Below are positions 26,146-34,208 of a stretch of DNA of 64,000 nt, one piece after another. Within the stretch, counting starts at the first letter, position 1, and each line of letters starts with the position of its first letter. The position numbers were made by a program, and so were the translations under genes. This DNA comes from Thioclava pacifica DSM 10166 (GTDB lineage Bacteria; Pseudomonadota; Alphaproteobacteria; Rhodobacterales; Rhodobacteraceae): positions 248,001 through 312,000 of the forward strand of contig NZ_AUND01000001.1 of NCBI RefSeq assembly GCF_000714535.1. The letters run 5' to 3'. The notes beneath the pieces are model-generated. The model was not told the origin of the DNA and ran no database searches. It saw nothing but the letters and a program-made list of their open reading frames with translations.

Positions 26146-27540
26146 TTATGCAATATCGTAAGGCAGAAGGCCGCGGTGATCGGGGTCGACCCGCAAGCGG
26201 CGTTCAAGCGGCGGGACGGAACGCTGGTGGCACTCCTTGCGCTCGCAGATCCGGCAGGAAATGCCGATCGGCTGGTAGGCGCGCGGGTTGCCGAGTTCCA
26301 TGTCGTCGGCATAGACGAGGCCCTTGGCGTGGCTCACCTCGCAGCCCAGGCAGATCGCGTAGCGCCGCACCGGGGCGGTGAAGCTGCCGCCGGATTTTGA
26401 CACGTCGCGGGCAAGGCAGAGGTAGCGGACGCCATCGGGGGTCTCGGCCAGTTGGCGGAGGAATTTCGTTGGTGTTTCAAAGGCCTGGTGGACATTCCAG
26501 AGCGGGCAGGCGCCGCCGAAACGCGCGAATTGCAGGCGCGTGGCGGAGTGGCGCTTGGTGATCGTGCCGGCCTGATCGACACGGACGAAGAAGAAGGGGA
26601 TGCCTTTCGCTCCGGGGCGTTGCAGGGTGGAAAGCCGGTGGGCGACCTGCTCGGTCGAGGCGGTGAAGATGTCGCAAAGCCGTTCGAGGTCGTGGCGGGT
26701 TTCCTGCGCGGCTTCGAGGAAAGGCCGGTAAGGCAGGAGCGCCGCCCCCGCGAAATAGTTGGCCAGTCCGATCTTGGCGATGGCGCGGGCGGTGTCGGAC
26801 TGGAAGCGGGCGAGGTCGAGCGTGGCCTCGAGCAGGTCGTTTTGGGTCAGCAACGCGACCTGATGGAGGAGCTGGAAGGCCTGTGTCGGGCGGCCCGCAT
26901 GGGCGTTGATCAGCAGGCGATTGCCGTCGCGCTCGCGCAGCTGCGAAATGTCGGAAAACTGAACGTCGATGCCCCGCTTCGCGAGGGTGTCGATCGCATG
27001 AGGAATGGGGTCCAAGCGTTTGCCATCACGGCAGGAATAATGCTCGGCTGCGCGATCCACGGCATCGATGTAATTGTCGCAATAGTGAAAGAAGTCGCGG
27101 ACCTCTTCCCAAGGGCTGACGACGGTTTGCGCGCCCTCGCGGCCAAGCGCTTCGTCGAGCGAGGCGAGGCGTTCATGGGTCTGGCGATAGGCACGGTGCA
27201 ATTCGAGGAAGGACCGGGCAAGGGCGGGCGCGTTCGAGGCCGCGAGGCGCAGATCGGCGAGCGGCGGCGCGCCATCGGCGAAGATCGGATCGGCCAGCGC
27301 CTCGCGCATGTCCGAGACCAGTCGTTCGGCATCGCCTGCCGACAGTTCGGTCACGTCGAGGCCAAATTCGCCCGCGAGCGCGAGGACCACCTGCGCCGAG
27401 ACCGGGCGGTGGTTGTTTTCCATCTGGTTGAGATAGGGCAGGGAGACGCCGAGCCGTTCGGCGAAAGCTTTCTGGGTCAGCCCGAGTCGTGTGCGAGTCT
27501 CGCGGAGCTTCACCCCGGCATAGAGTTTCTGAGTCGCCAT
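26146..27540 (-). CDS. pccR: Short-chain fatty acyl-CoA regulator PccR (ScfR family)
   Basis: A 464-residue regulator. The XRE helix-turn-helix occupies residues about 10-65 (LRETRTRLGLTQKAFAERLG, VSLPYLNQMENNHRPVS). A large ScfR domain follows, ending in a cysteine-rich C-terminus (CLGCEVSHAK, CRICERKECHQR). In relatives such as Rhodobacter sphaeroides PccR it senses propionyl-CoA-type metabolites and controls pccB. The divergent neighbour here is pccB, and TTTGCAAA octamers lie in the gap. ATG 27540 with GGGAGGGG upstream is clearly better than TTG 27558. Confidence 0.93.
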   Translation of the reverse strand: MATQKLYAGVKLRETRTRLGLTQKAFAERLGVSLPYLNQMENNHRPVSAQVVLALAGEFGLDVTELSAGDAERLVSDMREALADPIFADGAPPLADLRLAASNAPALARSFLELHRAYRQTHERLASLDEALGREGAQTVVSPWEEVRDFFHYCDNYIDAVDRAAEHYSCRDGKRLDPIPHAIDTLAKRGIDVQFSDISQLRERDGNRLLINAHAGRPTQAFQLLHQVALLTQNDLLEATLDLARFQSDTARAIAKIGLANYFAGAALLPYRPFLEAAQETRHDLERLCDIFTASTEQVAHRLSTLQRPGAKGIPFFFVRVDQAGTITKRHSATRLQFARFGGACPLWNVHQAFETPTKFLRQLAETPDGVRYLCLARDVSKSGGSFTAPVRRYAICLGCEVSHAKGLVYADDMELGNPRAYQPIGISCRICERKECHQRSVPPLERRLRVDPDHRGLLPYDIA

Positions 27541-27551
27541 CCGCCCCTCCC

Positions 27552-27726
27552 TTTGCAAATAGTTTGATAGCTTTGCAAAAGCTCGTCGTCAATTTCGCAC
27601 GCCCGAACCGCCACGCGATCCGGCCAATCGCTCTTGAGCAGGTGCATCACGTTTGTTCGCAGTTATGCAATTCGCTGTGCGCGCCTTGCCAATTATTTGC
27701 AAATTTTCTCGAATCCCCTTTGTAAG
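27552..27726. promoter_or_regulatory. TTTGCAAA octamers in the pccR-pccB divergent region
   Basis: Exact palindromic octamers TTTGCAAA occur at 27552-27559, 27572-27579 and 27696-27703, with a degenerate TTTGTAAG at 27719-27726. The first two are 20 bp centre to centre and lie just upstream of pccR; the third is 71 bp before the pccB start. TTTGCAAA repeats are the known recognition element of PccR-type regulators, though the reported 4-bp spacing is not seen here. Confidence 0.75.
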
Positions 27727-27773
27727 ATTGTTGCGTCTGGCATAGGGTGCCCGAAAATATTCGGAGGACCCTC

Positions 27774-29306
27774 ATGAGAGACATCCTGAACGAGCTGGAG
27801 CATCGTCGCGCCGAAGCCCGCCTTGGTGGCGGTGCGAAACGGATCGAGGCGCAGCACAAGAAGGGCAAGCTGACCGCGCGCGAGCGCATCGAGTTGCTGC
27901 TGGACGAGGGCTCTTTCGAAGAGTTCGACATGTTCAAGACCCATCGCTGCACCGATTTCGGGATGGAAGAAAGCAAGCCTTACGGTGACGGCGTCGTCAC
28001 CGGCTGGGGCACCGTGAACGGCCGTATGGTCTATGTCTTCTCGCAGGACTTCACCGTGTTCGGCGGCTCGCTGTCGGAAACCCATGCCGAGAAGATCTGC
28101 AAGATCATGGATATGGCGGTGCAGAACGGCGCCCCGGTGATCGGCATCAACGATTCGGGCGGTGCGCGGATCCAGGAAGGCGTGGCCTCTCTCGCAGGCT
28201 ATGCCGACGTGTTCCAGCGCAACATCATGGCCTCGGGCGTGGTGCCGCAGATCTCGCTGATCATGGGGCCCTGTGCGGGTGGTGCGGTTTACTCGCCCGC
28301 GATGACCGACTTCATCTTCATGGTGAAGGACACGTCCTACATGTTCGTGACCGGTCCCGACGTGGTGAAGACCGTGACCAACGAGGTCGTCACCGCCGAG
28401 GAACTGGGCGGCGCGTCCACCCACACCAAGAAAAGCTCGGTCGCCGATGGTGCCTATGAGAACGATGTCGAGGCGCTGTTCGAGACCCGCCGCCTGATCG
28501 ACTTCTTGCCGCTGTCGAACCGTGAAAAGGCGCCGGTGCGTCCCTTCTTCGACGAGGTGGACCGGATCGAGGCCTCGCTCGACACGCTGATCCCGTCGAA
28601 CCCGAATACCCCCTACGATATGAAGGAACTGATCCTGAAGATCGCGGATGAGGGTGATTTCTTCGAGATCCAGAAGGATTACGCGGGCAATATCATCACC
28701 GGCTTCATCCGTCTGGAAGGTCAGACCGTGGGCGTGGTGGCGAACCAGCCGATGGTGCTGGCGGGCTGTCTGGATATCGACTCGAGCCGCAAGGCCGCGC
28801 GCTTCGTGCGCTTCTGCGATGCGTTCGAAATCCCGATCCTCACGCTCGTGGATGTGCCCGGCTTCCTGCCCGGCACGAGCCAGGAGTATAACGGCGTCAT
28901 CAAGCACGGTGCGAAACTGCTCTTCGCTTACGGCGAGGCGACCGTGCCGAAGGTCACGGTGATCACCCGCAAGGCCTATGGCGGTGCTTACGACGTTATG
29001 TCGTCCAAGCACCTGCGCGGCGATTTCAACTATGCGTGGCCGACCGCCGAGATCGCGGTGATGGGTGCCAAGGGCGCGGTCGAGATCCTCTACCGTTCGG
29101 AACTGGGCGACCCCGAGAAGATCGCGGCGCGCACGAAGAACTACGAGGACCGTTTCGCGAACCCGTTCGTGGCGGCCGAGAAGGGCTTCATCGACGAGGT
29201 GATCCAGCCGCGCTCGACGCGCCGCCGGGTGGCCCGCGCCTTTGCGGCGCTGCGCTCGAAGAAGCTGTCCAACCCGTGGAAGAAGCACGACAACATCCCG
29301 CTCTGA
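27774..29306 (+). CDS. pccB: Propionyl-CoA carboxylase beta (carboxyltransferase) subunit PccB
   Basis: A 510-residue carboxyltransferase with two crotonase-like halves. Acyl-CoA and carboxybiotin binding motifs are visible: [50 protein letters not shown] and [14 protein letters not shown]. The [15 protein letters not shown] stretch is the usual C-terminal oxyanion region. It moves the carboxyl group from biotin on PccA to propionyl-CoA, giving methylmalonyl-CoA. GGAGGA precedes ATG 27774. It is divergent from its regulator pccR; pccA lies 2.1 kb downstream, separated by small genes. Confidence 0.97.
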   Translation: MRDILNELEHRRAEARLGGGAKRIEAQHKKGKLTARERIELLLDEGSFEEFDMFKTHRCTDFGMEESKPYGDGVVTGWGTVNGRMVYVFSQDFTVFGGSLSETHAEKICKIMDMAVQNGAPVIGINDSGGARIQEGVASLAGYADVFQRNIMASGVVPQISLIMGPCAGGAVYSPAMTDFIFMVKDTSYMFVTGPDVVKTVTNEVVTAEELGGASTHTKKSSVADGAYENDVEALFETRRLIDFLPLSNREKAPVRPFFDEVDRIEASLDTLIPSNPNTPYDMKELILKIADEGDFFEIQKDYAGNIITGFIRLEGQTVGVVANQPMVLAGCLDIDSSRKAARFVRFCDAFEIPILTLVDVPGFLPGTSQEYNGVIKHGAKLLFAYGEATVPKVTVITRKAYGGAYDVMSSKHLRGDFNYAWPTAEIAVMGAKGAVEILYRSELGDPEKIAARTKNYEDRFANPFVAAEKGFIDEVIQPRSTRRRVARAFAALRSKKLSNPWKKHDNIPL

Positions 29307-29314
29307 GGAGGCGA

Positions 29315-29836
29315 ATGGAGCCGAAGCGCGCGACCTTGAACGGCATTGCCGGTCTTCTGGCCGGGGTGGTTCTGGCGTGCTTGGCATCGGGCTCCGTCTC
29401 GGCGCAGGAGCTGCGCGAGGTCGATCCGGTTCCCGATTACGGGTTGCTGATGCATCCCGACGATCTGGAGCCGGGAGACGGTCCGGAGGGGACGCAAGGC
29501 ACCGCGATCCCGGTGCCGTCGGGGCAGAAGATCTGGTGGGTCGATGTGATCCACACGGCCGCGGGGCCGGACGGTCTGACCTACCGGTTCCGCTTCCTGG
29601 CGCCGCAGATCGGAGGGCTGAGCCCGCTCTCGCCGGAGATCGCGCTGGGAGACATCGAGGCGCTGTGCAACGGCTGGGTCGCGCCACGACTGGCCAGCCC
29701 TGCGCCCGAGCCGGAACAGGTGATCGTGAGCCTCTCGGATCGGGTGGTCGCGTTCGGAGAAGCCGCTCCCGAGGCGGTGCAATATTTCGACAGTTTCTCG
29801 GTCGAGGACGGGAAATGCGTATGGGAGTTCTACTGA
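29315..29836 (+). CDS. Exported protein of unknown function downstream of pccB (probably DUF6497)
   Basis: A 173-residue protein with a signal peptide (GIAGLLAGVVLACLASGSVSAQE) and a mature part containing WWVDVIHTAAGPDGLTYRFRF and two cysteines near ALCNGW and GKCVWEFY. GAGGAGGCG precedes the ATG, 8 bp after pccB, so it is cotranscribed. It matches what I remember as DUF6497, a Rhodobacteraceae family without known function. Its fixed place beside pccB suggests shared expression, not necessarily shared function. Confidence 0.72.
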   Translation: MEPKRATLNGIAGLLAGVVLACLASGSVSAQELREVDPVPDYGLLMHPDDLEPGDGPEGTQGTAIPVPSGQKIWWVDVIHTAAGPDGLTYRFRFLAPQIGGLSPLSPEIALGDIEALCNGWVAPRLASPAPEPEQVIVSLSDRVVAFGEAAPEAVQYFDSFSVEDGKCVWEFY

Positions 29837-30056
29837 TGGCGCAGAGCCGCACAGATCACGCAGCAGGCGCGAATGCGTCGGCCGTGGTGTCGCGCGCCAT
29901 CGCGAGCGTCTCGACGCTCACGGCGAAATCGCGCTTCCGTGATCGCGCTTTGCGGGCTAACCTGTGGTTCGGGAACGGGAATCCTCCCCTCCCGGAACTT
30001 GAGGGCGCGCAAGGGTCCGGTTTTGGTCCCGCGGCGTCCTTGGACAGGAGAACGAC

Positions 30057-30173
30057 ATGTCGAAAGCTCTCATCGCGCTGGCTCTCGTTGCCTTCGTCGC
30101 AGCTTGTGCGCCCAAGCCCGAGCCCGCGGCACCGGTTACCGCTGAGCCGGTCTACACCGGCAAGTACAAGTAA
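30057..30173 (+). CDS. 38-residue small lipoprotein
   Basis: An open reading frame of 39 codons with ACAGGAGAA before ATG 30057. The product starts MSKALIALALVAFVAAC, a complete lipoprotein signal with lipobox VAAC (Cys17), leaving a mature peptide of only 22 residues: Pro/Ala-rich, then EPVYTGKYK. Its size puts it below usual annotation thresholds. It lies between pccB and pccA with an inverted repeat after it. Role unknown; the lipobox and ribosome site make it credible. Confidence 0.75.
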   Translation: MSKALIALALVAFVAACAPKPEPAAPVTAEPVYTGKYK

Positions 30174-30181
30174 TCCCAGCA

Positions 30182-30210
30182 CGGGGCGAGGGCGTCTGCG
30201 CCTCGCCCCG
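30182..30210 (+). terminator. Hairpin after the small lipoprotein gene
   Basis: CGGGGCGAGG (30182-30191) pairs perfectly with CCTCGCCCCG (30201-30210), loop 9 bases, 8 bases after the stop. No T tract follows, so termination would be inefficient; an RNA-stabilising role is equally possible. Confidence 0.6.
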
Positions 30211-30350
30211 GCTGACCCGATCCGCGCCCGGGCCGCGTGCCGCGGGGGGATTAAATCCCACGACAATTCATTGGCTTATGCGTTGATGCGCGATGCCGGG
30301 TGCATCGGCGCCCGCTGCCGTTTGCGCTGGGCCGCAGGGGAGAGCGCAAC

Positions 30351-30743
30351 ATGCTGAAGCATCGCGGGTTCCCGGGGCGTCTGCCCTCGACCGACTACCA
30401 GTTCACCATTCGCCGCGCGAACAAGAAGGGCGCGACGAAGATCATCCGCCGCGAGCGTTACGCCGACCGGGCGAGCGCGGATCGCAAGGCGGATGCGGGC
30501 TTCATGGCCGCGCTGTGGAACCATTTTGGCGAAGAGCCCTTCGAGCGGGGCAATCTCGATGCGGGCCGGATCAGCTGGCTGTTCGGGCGCGAAGTCGTGC
30601 CCGCCGAGGATCCGTTCGATCCCGAAAGCTACGACGCGCTGCTGCGTATCGACGTGAAGCGCGCGCAGGCCTCTTTCCCGGAGGTTTTCTCCGATCCTGA
30701 CGCGTTTGAGTTCGATGATGACGAGGACGAGGATTGGGCATGA
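30351..30743 (+). CDS. Conserved-looking hypothetical protein with an acidic tail
   Basis: A 130-residue soluble protein. The basic N-terminal half (FTIRRANKKGATKIIRRERYADR) is followed by helices and a very acidic C-terminus (DPDAFEFDDDEDEDW). AGGGGAGAG precedes ATG 30351. Codon use fits the genome and the gene sits within the pccB-pccA interval, so it is probably real. I recognise no domain. The opposed charges of its two ends are the only striking feature. Confidence 0.65.
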   Translation: MLKHRGFPGRLPSTDYQFTIRRANKKGATKIIRRERYADRASADRKADAGFMAALWNHFGEEPFERGNLDAGRISWLFGREVVPAEDPFDPESYDALLRIDVKRAQASFPEVFSDPDAFEFDDDEDEDWA

Positions 30744-31080
30744 ATCCGCTCGTGGCATACGCGTATTGGCAGCAAAGCGCCGACCCTCAGGGTTGCGGTG
30801 ATTTCGCCTTTGCAATCCGTAAGCCGAGCGCCCAAGTTCATGGGGCGGGTCACACTGTCCCCTTTATTCGTGGCCCGCGTAAAATCCCTACCCCTTCCCT
30901 TTATCTGCGGCCTGATCTGATGGTCGGGCCGCAGACTTTTTCCTCTGCTCGGGCGGGGAATGAGCGGTGTGCTGCCGATGCGCGCGATGCGACGCTTTCG
31001 CGCGTCACTTTTGCGTTGGCTTTTCACGCGATCGCGATAAAAATCGGCGCAACGATAATCGCTCACGGAGGCAGTCTCTC
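30744..31080. other. 337-bp gap without a gene; contains a terminator
   Basis: No convincing reading frame was found. A frame open on the plus strand from ATG 30740 runs through a strong terminator hairpin at 30905-30934 and has no ribosome site of its own. The stretch 30744-30941 could be the 3' untranslated region of the preceding gene or a short RNA ended by that hairpin. The rest holds the promoter side of the next lipoprotein gene. Confidence 0.6.
30905..30941 (+). terminator. Strong rho-independent terminator in the pccB-pccA interval
   Basis: CTGCGGCCTGA (30905-30915) pairs with TCGGGCCGCAG (30924-30934) over 11 bp with one G-T pair, 8-base loop, followed by ACTTTTTCC. It lies 162 bp after the preceding stop, an unusual distance for a simple gene end. 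Confidence 0.85.
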
Positions 31081-31287
31081 ATGCGCAAAACCCCGATCCT
31101 TCTTCTCGTCGCCGGCCTCGCTCTCGCGGGCTGCATGCAGACCGACGGCCAACGCGCCCTCGCCGGTGCGGCCGGCGGCGCGGTCATCGCGGATGCGACC
31201 GACAACAACATCGTCGCCGGTGCGGCCCTCGGCGCGCTCGCGGGCACCTATTGCGACGACGCCGGCGTCTGTTCGCCGAGCTACTGA
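31081..31287 (+). CDS. Small glycine-zipper lipoprotein
   Basis: A 68-residue protein with lipoprotein signal MRKTPILLLVAGLALAGC (lipobox LAGC, Cys18). The mature part carries a glycine-zipper-like pattern (ALAGAAGGAVIADATDNN, then IVAGAALGALAGTYC) and a final Cys-containing CDDAGVCSPSY. Such zippers associate with membranes or oligomerise. CGGAGGCAG precedes ATG 31081, and a strong terminator follows, so it has its own transcript just ahead of pccA. Role unknown. Confidence 0.8.
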   Translation: MRKTPILLLVAGLALAGCMQTDGQRALAGAAGGAVIADATDNNIVAGAALGALAGTYCDDAGVCSPSY

Positions 31288-31327
31288 GTTCGACCGCGCG
31301 GCTCTGACCGCGTCGATCACGAATGCG

Positions 31328-31369
31328 ACCGTCATCGGGGCTGACTGCCCCGGTGGCGGTTTTTCTTTT
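31328..31369 (+). terminator. Rho-independent terminator between the lipoprotein gene and pccA
   Basis: ACCGTCATCGGGG (31328-31340) pairs over 13 bp, with two G-T pairs, with CCCCGGTGGCGGT (31348-31360), 7-base loop, then TTTTCTTTTG. It implies pccA (start 31440) has a promoter in the remaining 70 bp or is expressed by read-through. Confidence 0.9.
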
Positions 31370-31439
31370 GTCTCTCATCAAGAACACGACAAGCGGGGCG
31401 GGGGGATGCCCCTCCCGCGCCGGAAGGGAAGGACCTGAC

Positions 31440-33443
31440 ATGTTCAAGAAAATCCTGATCGCCAACCGCGGCGAGATCGCCTGCCGCGTCATCAAGTCGG
31501 CGCAGAAGATGGGCATCAAGACGGTCGCCGTCTATTCCGATGCCGATGCGCAGGCGCTGCATGTCCAGATGGCCGACGAGGCCGTCCATATCGGTCCGCC
31601 CCCCGCGAACCAATCCTACATCGTGATCGACAAGATCATGGACGCGATCCGTCAGACCGGTGCCGAAGCGGTCCACCCCGGCTACGGCTTCCTGTCGGAG
31701 AACATGAAATTCGCCGAAGCGCTCGAGAAAGAGGGCGTCGCCTTCATCGGCCCGCCCTCGGGCGCGATCGAGGCGATGGGCGACAAGATCACCTCGAAAA
31801 AGCTCGCCCAGGAAGCGGGCGTCTCGACCGTGCCCGGCTACATGGGGCTGATCGAGGATGCCGAGGAGGCGGTGAAGATCTCGGATCAGATCGGCTACCC
31901 GGTGATGATCAAGGCCTCCGCCGGTGGTGGCGGCAAGGGGATGCGGATCGCGTGGAATGCCGAAGAGGCACGCGAGGGCTTCCAGTCCTCGAAGAACGAG
32001 GCCGCGAACTCCTTCGGTGACGACCGTATCTTCATCGAGAAATTCGTCACGCAACCGCGCCACATCGAGATCCAGGTGCTGGCCGACAAGCACGGCAACT
32101 GCGTCTATCTGAACGAGCGGGAATGCTCGATCCAGCGCCGCAACCAGAAGGTCATCGAAGAGGCGCCCTCGCCCTTCCTCGACCCCGAGACCCGCAAGGC
32201 GATGGGTGAGCAGGCCGTGGCGCTGGCCAAGGCCGTGGATTACACCAGTGCGGGCACCGTGGAATTCATCGTCGATGGCGAGAAGAACTTCTACTTCCTC
32301 GAGATGAACACGCGTCTTCAGGTGGAACACCCCGTCACCGAGCTGATCACCGGCATCGACCTTGTCGAGCAGATGATCCGCGTGGCCGATGGCGAGAAGC
32401 TGCCCTTCGAACAAAAGGATATCGGCATCAATGGCTGGGCGATCGAGAGCCGCCTTTACGCCGAAGACCCCTATCGCAACTTCCTGCCCTCGATCGGCCG
32501 TCTGACCCGCTACCGCCCGCCGGTGGAGGGCAAGTCCTCCACGGGTGGTATCGTGCGCAACGATACCGGCGTCTATGAGGGCGGCGAGATCTCGATGTTC
32601 TACGACCCGATGATCGCCAAGCTCTGCACCTGGGCGCCGACCCGCGAGGAGGCGATCGAGGAGATGCGTCTCGCGCTCGACACGTTCGAGGTGGAAGGGA
32701 TCGGCCACAACCTGCCGTTCTGCGCCGCTGTGATGGATCACGACCGCTTCGTGACCGGCAATATCACCACAGCCTTCATCGAAGAGGAATATCCCGAAGG
32801 CTTCGCGGGCGTGACGCTCTCGCAGCCGATGCTGCGCCGTGTTGCCGCCGCGACCGCCGCGATGGAGCGTGTGGCCGAGATCCGGCGCACGAAAATCTCG
32901 GGCACGCTGGGCAATCACGAGCGCATGGTTGGCAAGAACTGGGTCGTCTCGCTCCAGGACGAGAGCTTCCCGGTCACCGTCAATGCCGACAAGCAGGGCT
33001 CGACCATCGTCTTTGAGGATGGCGACGAGATGCGCGTCGAGAGCGACTGGACCCCGGGTGATGCGCTGGCGAAACTGACCGTCGATGGCGCGCCGCTGGT
33101 GCTCAAGGTCGGAAAGGTGCCGATGGGCTTCCGCATTCGCGTGCGTGGCGCCGATCTCAAGGTCCATGTCCAGACCCCGCGCCAGCACGAGCTTGCGCAA
33201 CTGATGCCGGTGAAACTGCCGCCGGATACGTCGAAATTCCTGCTCTGCCCGATGCCGGGTCTGGTGGTGAAGATCAACGTGGCCGAGGGCGACGAGGTGC
33301 AGGAAGGTCAGGCGCTGGCCACCGTCGAGGCGATGAAGATGGAAAACATCCTGCGCGCCGAGAAGAAGGGCACCGTGAAGAAGGTCAACGCCGAGGCCGG
33401 TGCGAGCCTCAAGGTCGACGACATCATCATGGAGTTCGAATAA
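31440..33443 (+). CDS. pccA: Propionyl-CoA carboxylase alpha (biotin carboxylase/carrier) subunit PccA
   Basis: A 667-residue biotin enzyme. The biotin carboxylase domain begins MFKKILIANRGEIACRV; ATP-grasp motifs are KASAGGGGKGMRIAW and EMNTRLQVEHPVTE, with NERECSIQRRNQK. A BT linker region occupies about 460-590, and the C-terminal carrier domain holds biotinyl lysine in VEAMKMENI. It carboxylates biotin with bicarbonate and ATP for transfer by PccB. The start at 31440 coincides with the family N-terminus. It is separated from pccB by small genes and terminators. Confidence 0.97.
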   Translation: MFKKILIANRGEIACRVIKSAQKMGIKTVAVYSDADAQALHVQMADEAVHIGPPPANQSYIVIDKIMDAIRQTGAEAVHPGYGFLSENMKFAEALEKEGVAFIGPPSGAIEAMGDKITSKKLAQEAGVSTVPGYMGLIEDAEEAVKISDQIGYPVMIKASAGGGGKGMRIAWNAEEAREGFQSSKNEAANSFGDDRIFIEKFVTQPRHIEIQVLADKHGNCVYLNERECSIQRRNQKVIEEAPSPFLDPETRKAMGEQAVALAKAVDYTSAGTVEFIVDGEKNFYFLEMNTRLQVEHPVTELITGIDLVEQMIRVADGEKLPFEQKDIGINGWAIESRLYAEDPYRNFLPSIGRLTRYRPPVEGKSSTGGIVRNDTGVYEGGEISMFYDPMIAKLCTWAPTREEAIEEMRLALDTFEVEGIGHNLPFCAAVMDHDRFVTGNITTAFIEEEYPEGFAGVTLSQPMLRRVAAATAAMERVAEIRRTKISGTLGNHERMVGKNWVVSLQDESFPVTVNADKQGSTIVFEDGDEMRVESDWTPGDALAKLTVDGAPLVLKVGKVPMGFRIRVRGADLKVHVQTPRQHELAQLMPVKLPPDTSKFLLCPMPGLVVKINVAEGDEVQEGQALATVEAMKMENILRAEKKGTVKKVNAEAGASLKVDDIIMEFE

Positions 33444-33505
33444 GTGGCACTTTCGCCGTGGCATAGGGGGGCCAGGAAACTGGTTCGTCCCGCCACGGCG
33501 GGGCT

Positions 33506-33532
33506 GGCGCGCGAGACTCGCGTGCCGGTTTT
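33506..33532 (+). terminator. Terminator after pccA
   Basis: GGCGCGCGA (33506-33514) pairs with TCGCGTGCC (33518-33526) with one G-T pair, followed by GGTTTTGG. A second hairpin, CCCGCC-ac-GGCGGG, lies just before it at 33489-33502. Confidence 0.65.
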
Positions 33533-33538
33533 GGCGGA

Positions 33539-34030
33539 TCAGAAGCCGCGCTGCTCGCGGATTTCCTCACGCCGGATCGGCATCTTGTCGATCGAGCGAA
33601 TGATCTCGCGCGCGTCCCATGGGCGCGGTTTGCGCAGGTTGACCGTGCCGTCTTTCGCGATGATGACGAGCGAAAACCCGCGCGGGCGCAGTTTCGTGCG
33701 GATGGCGCTGGCGGGATCGGGCGTGGTGTCGGTAATGACGACCACGTCACGCGCGGCCAGTTCGGGCCAGCGCTCTTCGAGATATCGCATCTGCTCCTTG
33801 AAGGATGGGTCGAACGGGCTGTCTGCGAAGACGACGATGGGGCGTTTTTGCCAGACCAGAGCGGCCAGATCGGCCTCGGCTCCGTCGATCGGGGTAAATG
33901 CGGGCTCCTGCGCGATCCCTACATCGGGGGGCGTTTCGGAGGCGGGGTCTGCGCGCGTCTGCGCCCAGCCCGCCGCCAGCGGCGCGAGCGCAAGAAACGC
34001 AGCGATTCCAAGGGTCAGACGTGTGATCAT
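33539..34030 (-). CDS. Exported DUF4174 domain protein
   Basis: A 163-residue protein with signal peptide MITRLTLGIAAFLALAPLAAG. The mature part ends in a thioredoxin-like DUF4174 domain: RPIVVFADSPFDPSFKEQM, then VVVITDTTPDP and RGFSLVIIAKDGTVNLRKP. The family has no proven function; the thioredoxin-like fold without a CXXC motif argues against redox chemistry. GAGAGGAGCC precedes ATG 34030. It is convergent with pccA and divergent from the sulfotransferase-like gene. Confidence 0.8.
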   Translation of the reverse strand: MITRLTLGIAAFLALAPLAAGWAQTRADPASETPPDVGIAQEPAFTPIDGAEADLAALVWQKRPIVVFADSPFDPSFKEQMRYLEERWPELAARDVVVITDTTPDPASAIRTKLRPRGFSLVIIAKDGTVNLRKPRPWDAREIIRSIDKMPIRREEIREQRGF

Positions 34031-34208
34031 TGGCTCCTCTCTCGCTTTCGATATAAGCAGCCCACGCCCGCCGCACCATGCCGGTTGGCGCGAATTTTTG
34101 CGAAATTCGACCTTTAAGCCTGTTGCAAGACCTCGCGGGGCAGACTGGCGCCCGAATGGCGGGGGCTGCGCGGGGCGCGGCGCCTGCCGCAAGGATCGGG
34201 GCAGGCTC

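Noticed and set aside
27693-29852. A 719-codon minus-strand frame opposite pccB
   Set aside because: No ribosome site and no recognisable domain; pccB is unambiguous on the plus strand.
29836-30357. A plus-strand frame starting with an ATG that overlaps the stop of the DUF6497-like gene
   Set aside because: The TGATG overlap is attractive, but the product is low in hydrophobic structure and runs through the better supported small lipoprotein gene in another frame.
31332-33464. A 710-codon minus-strand frame opposite pccA
   Set aside because: Same reason: antisense of a conserved biotin carboxylase gene, with no protein features.
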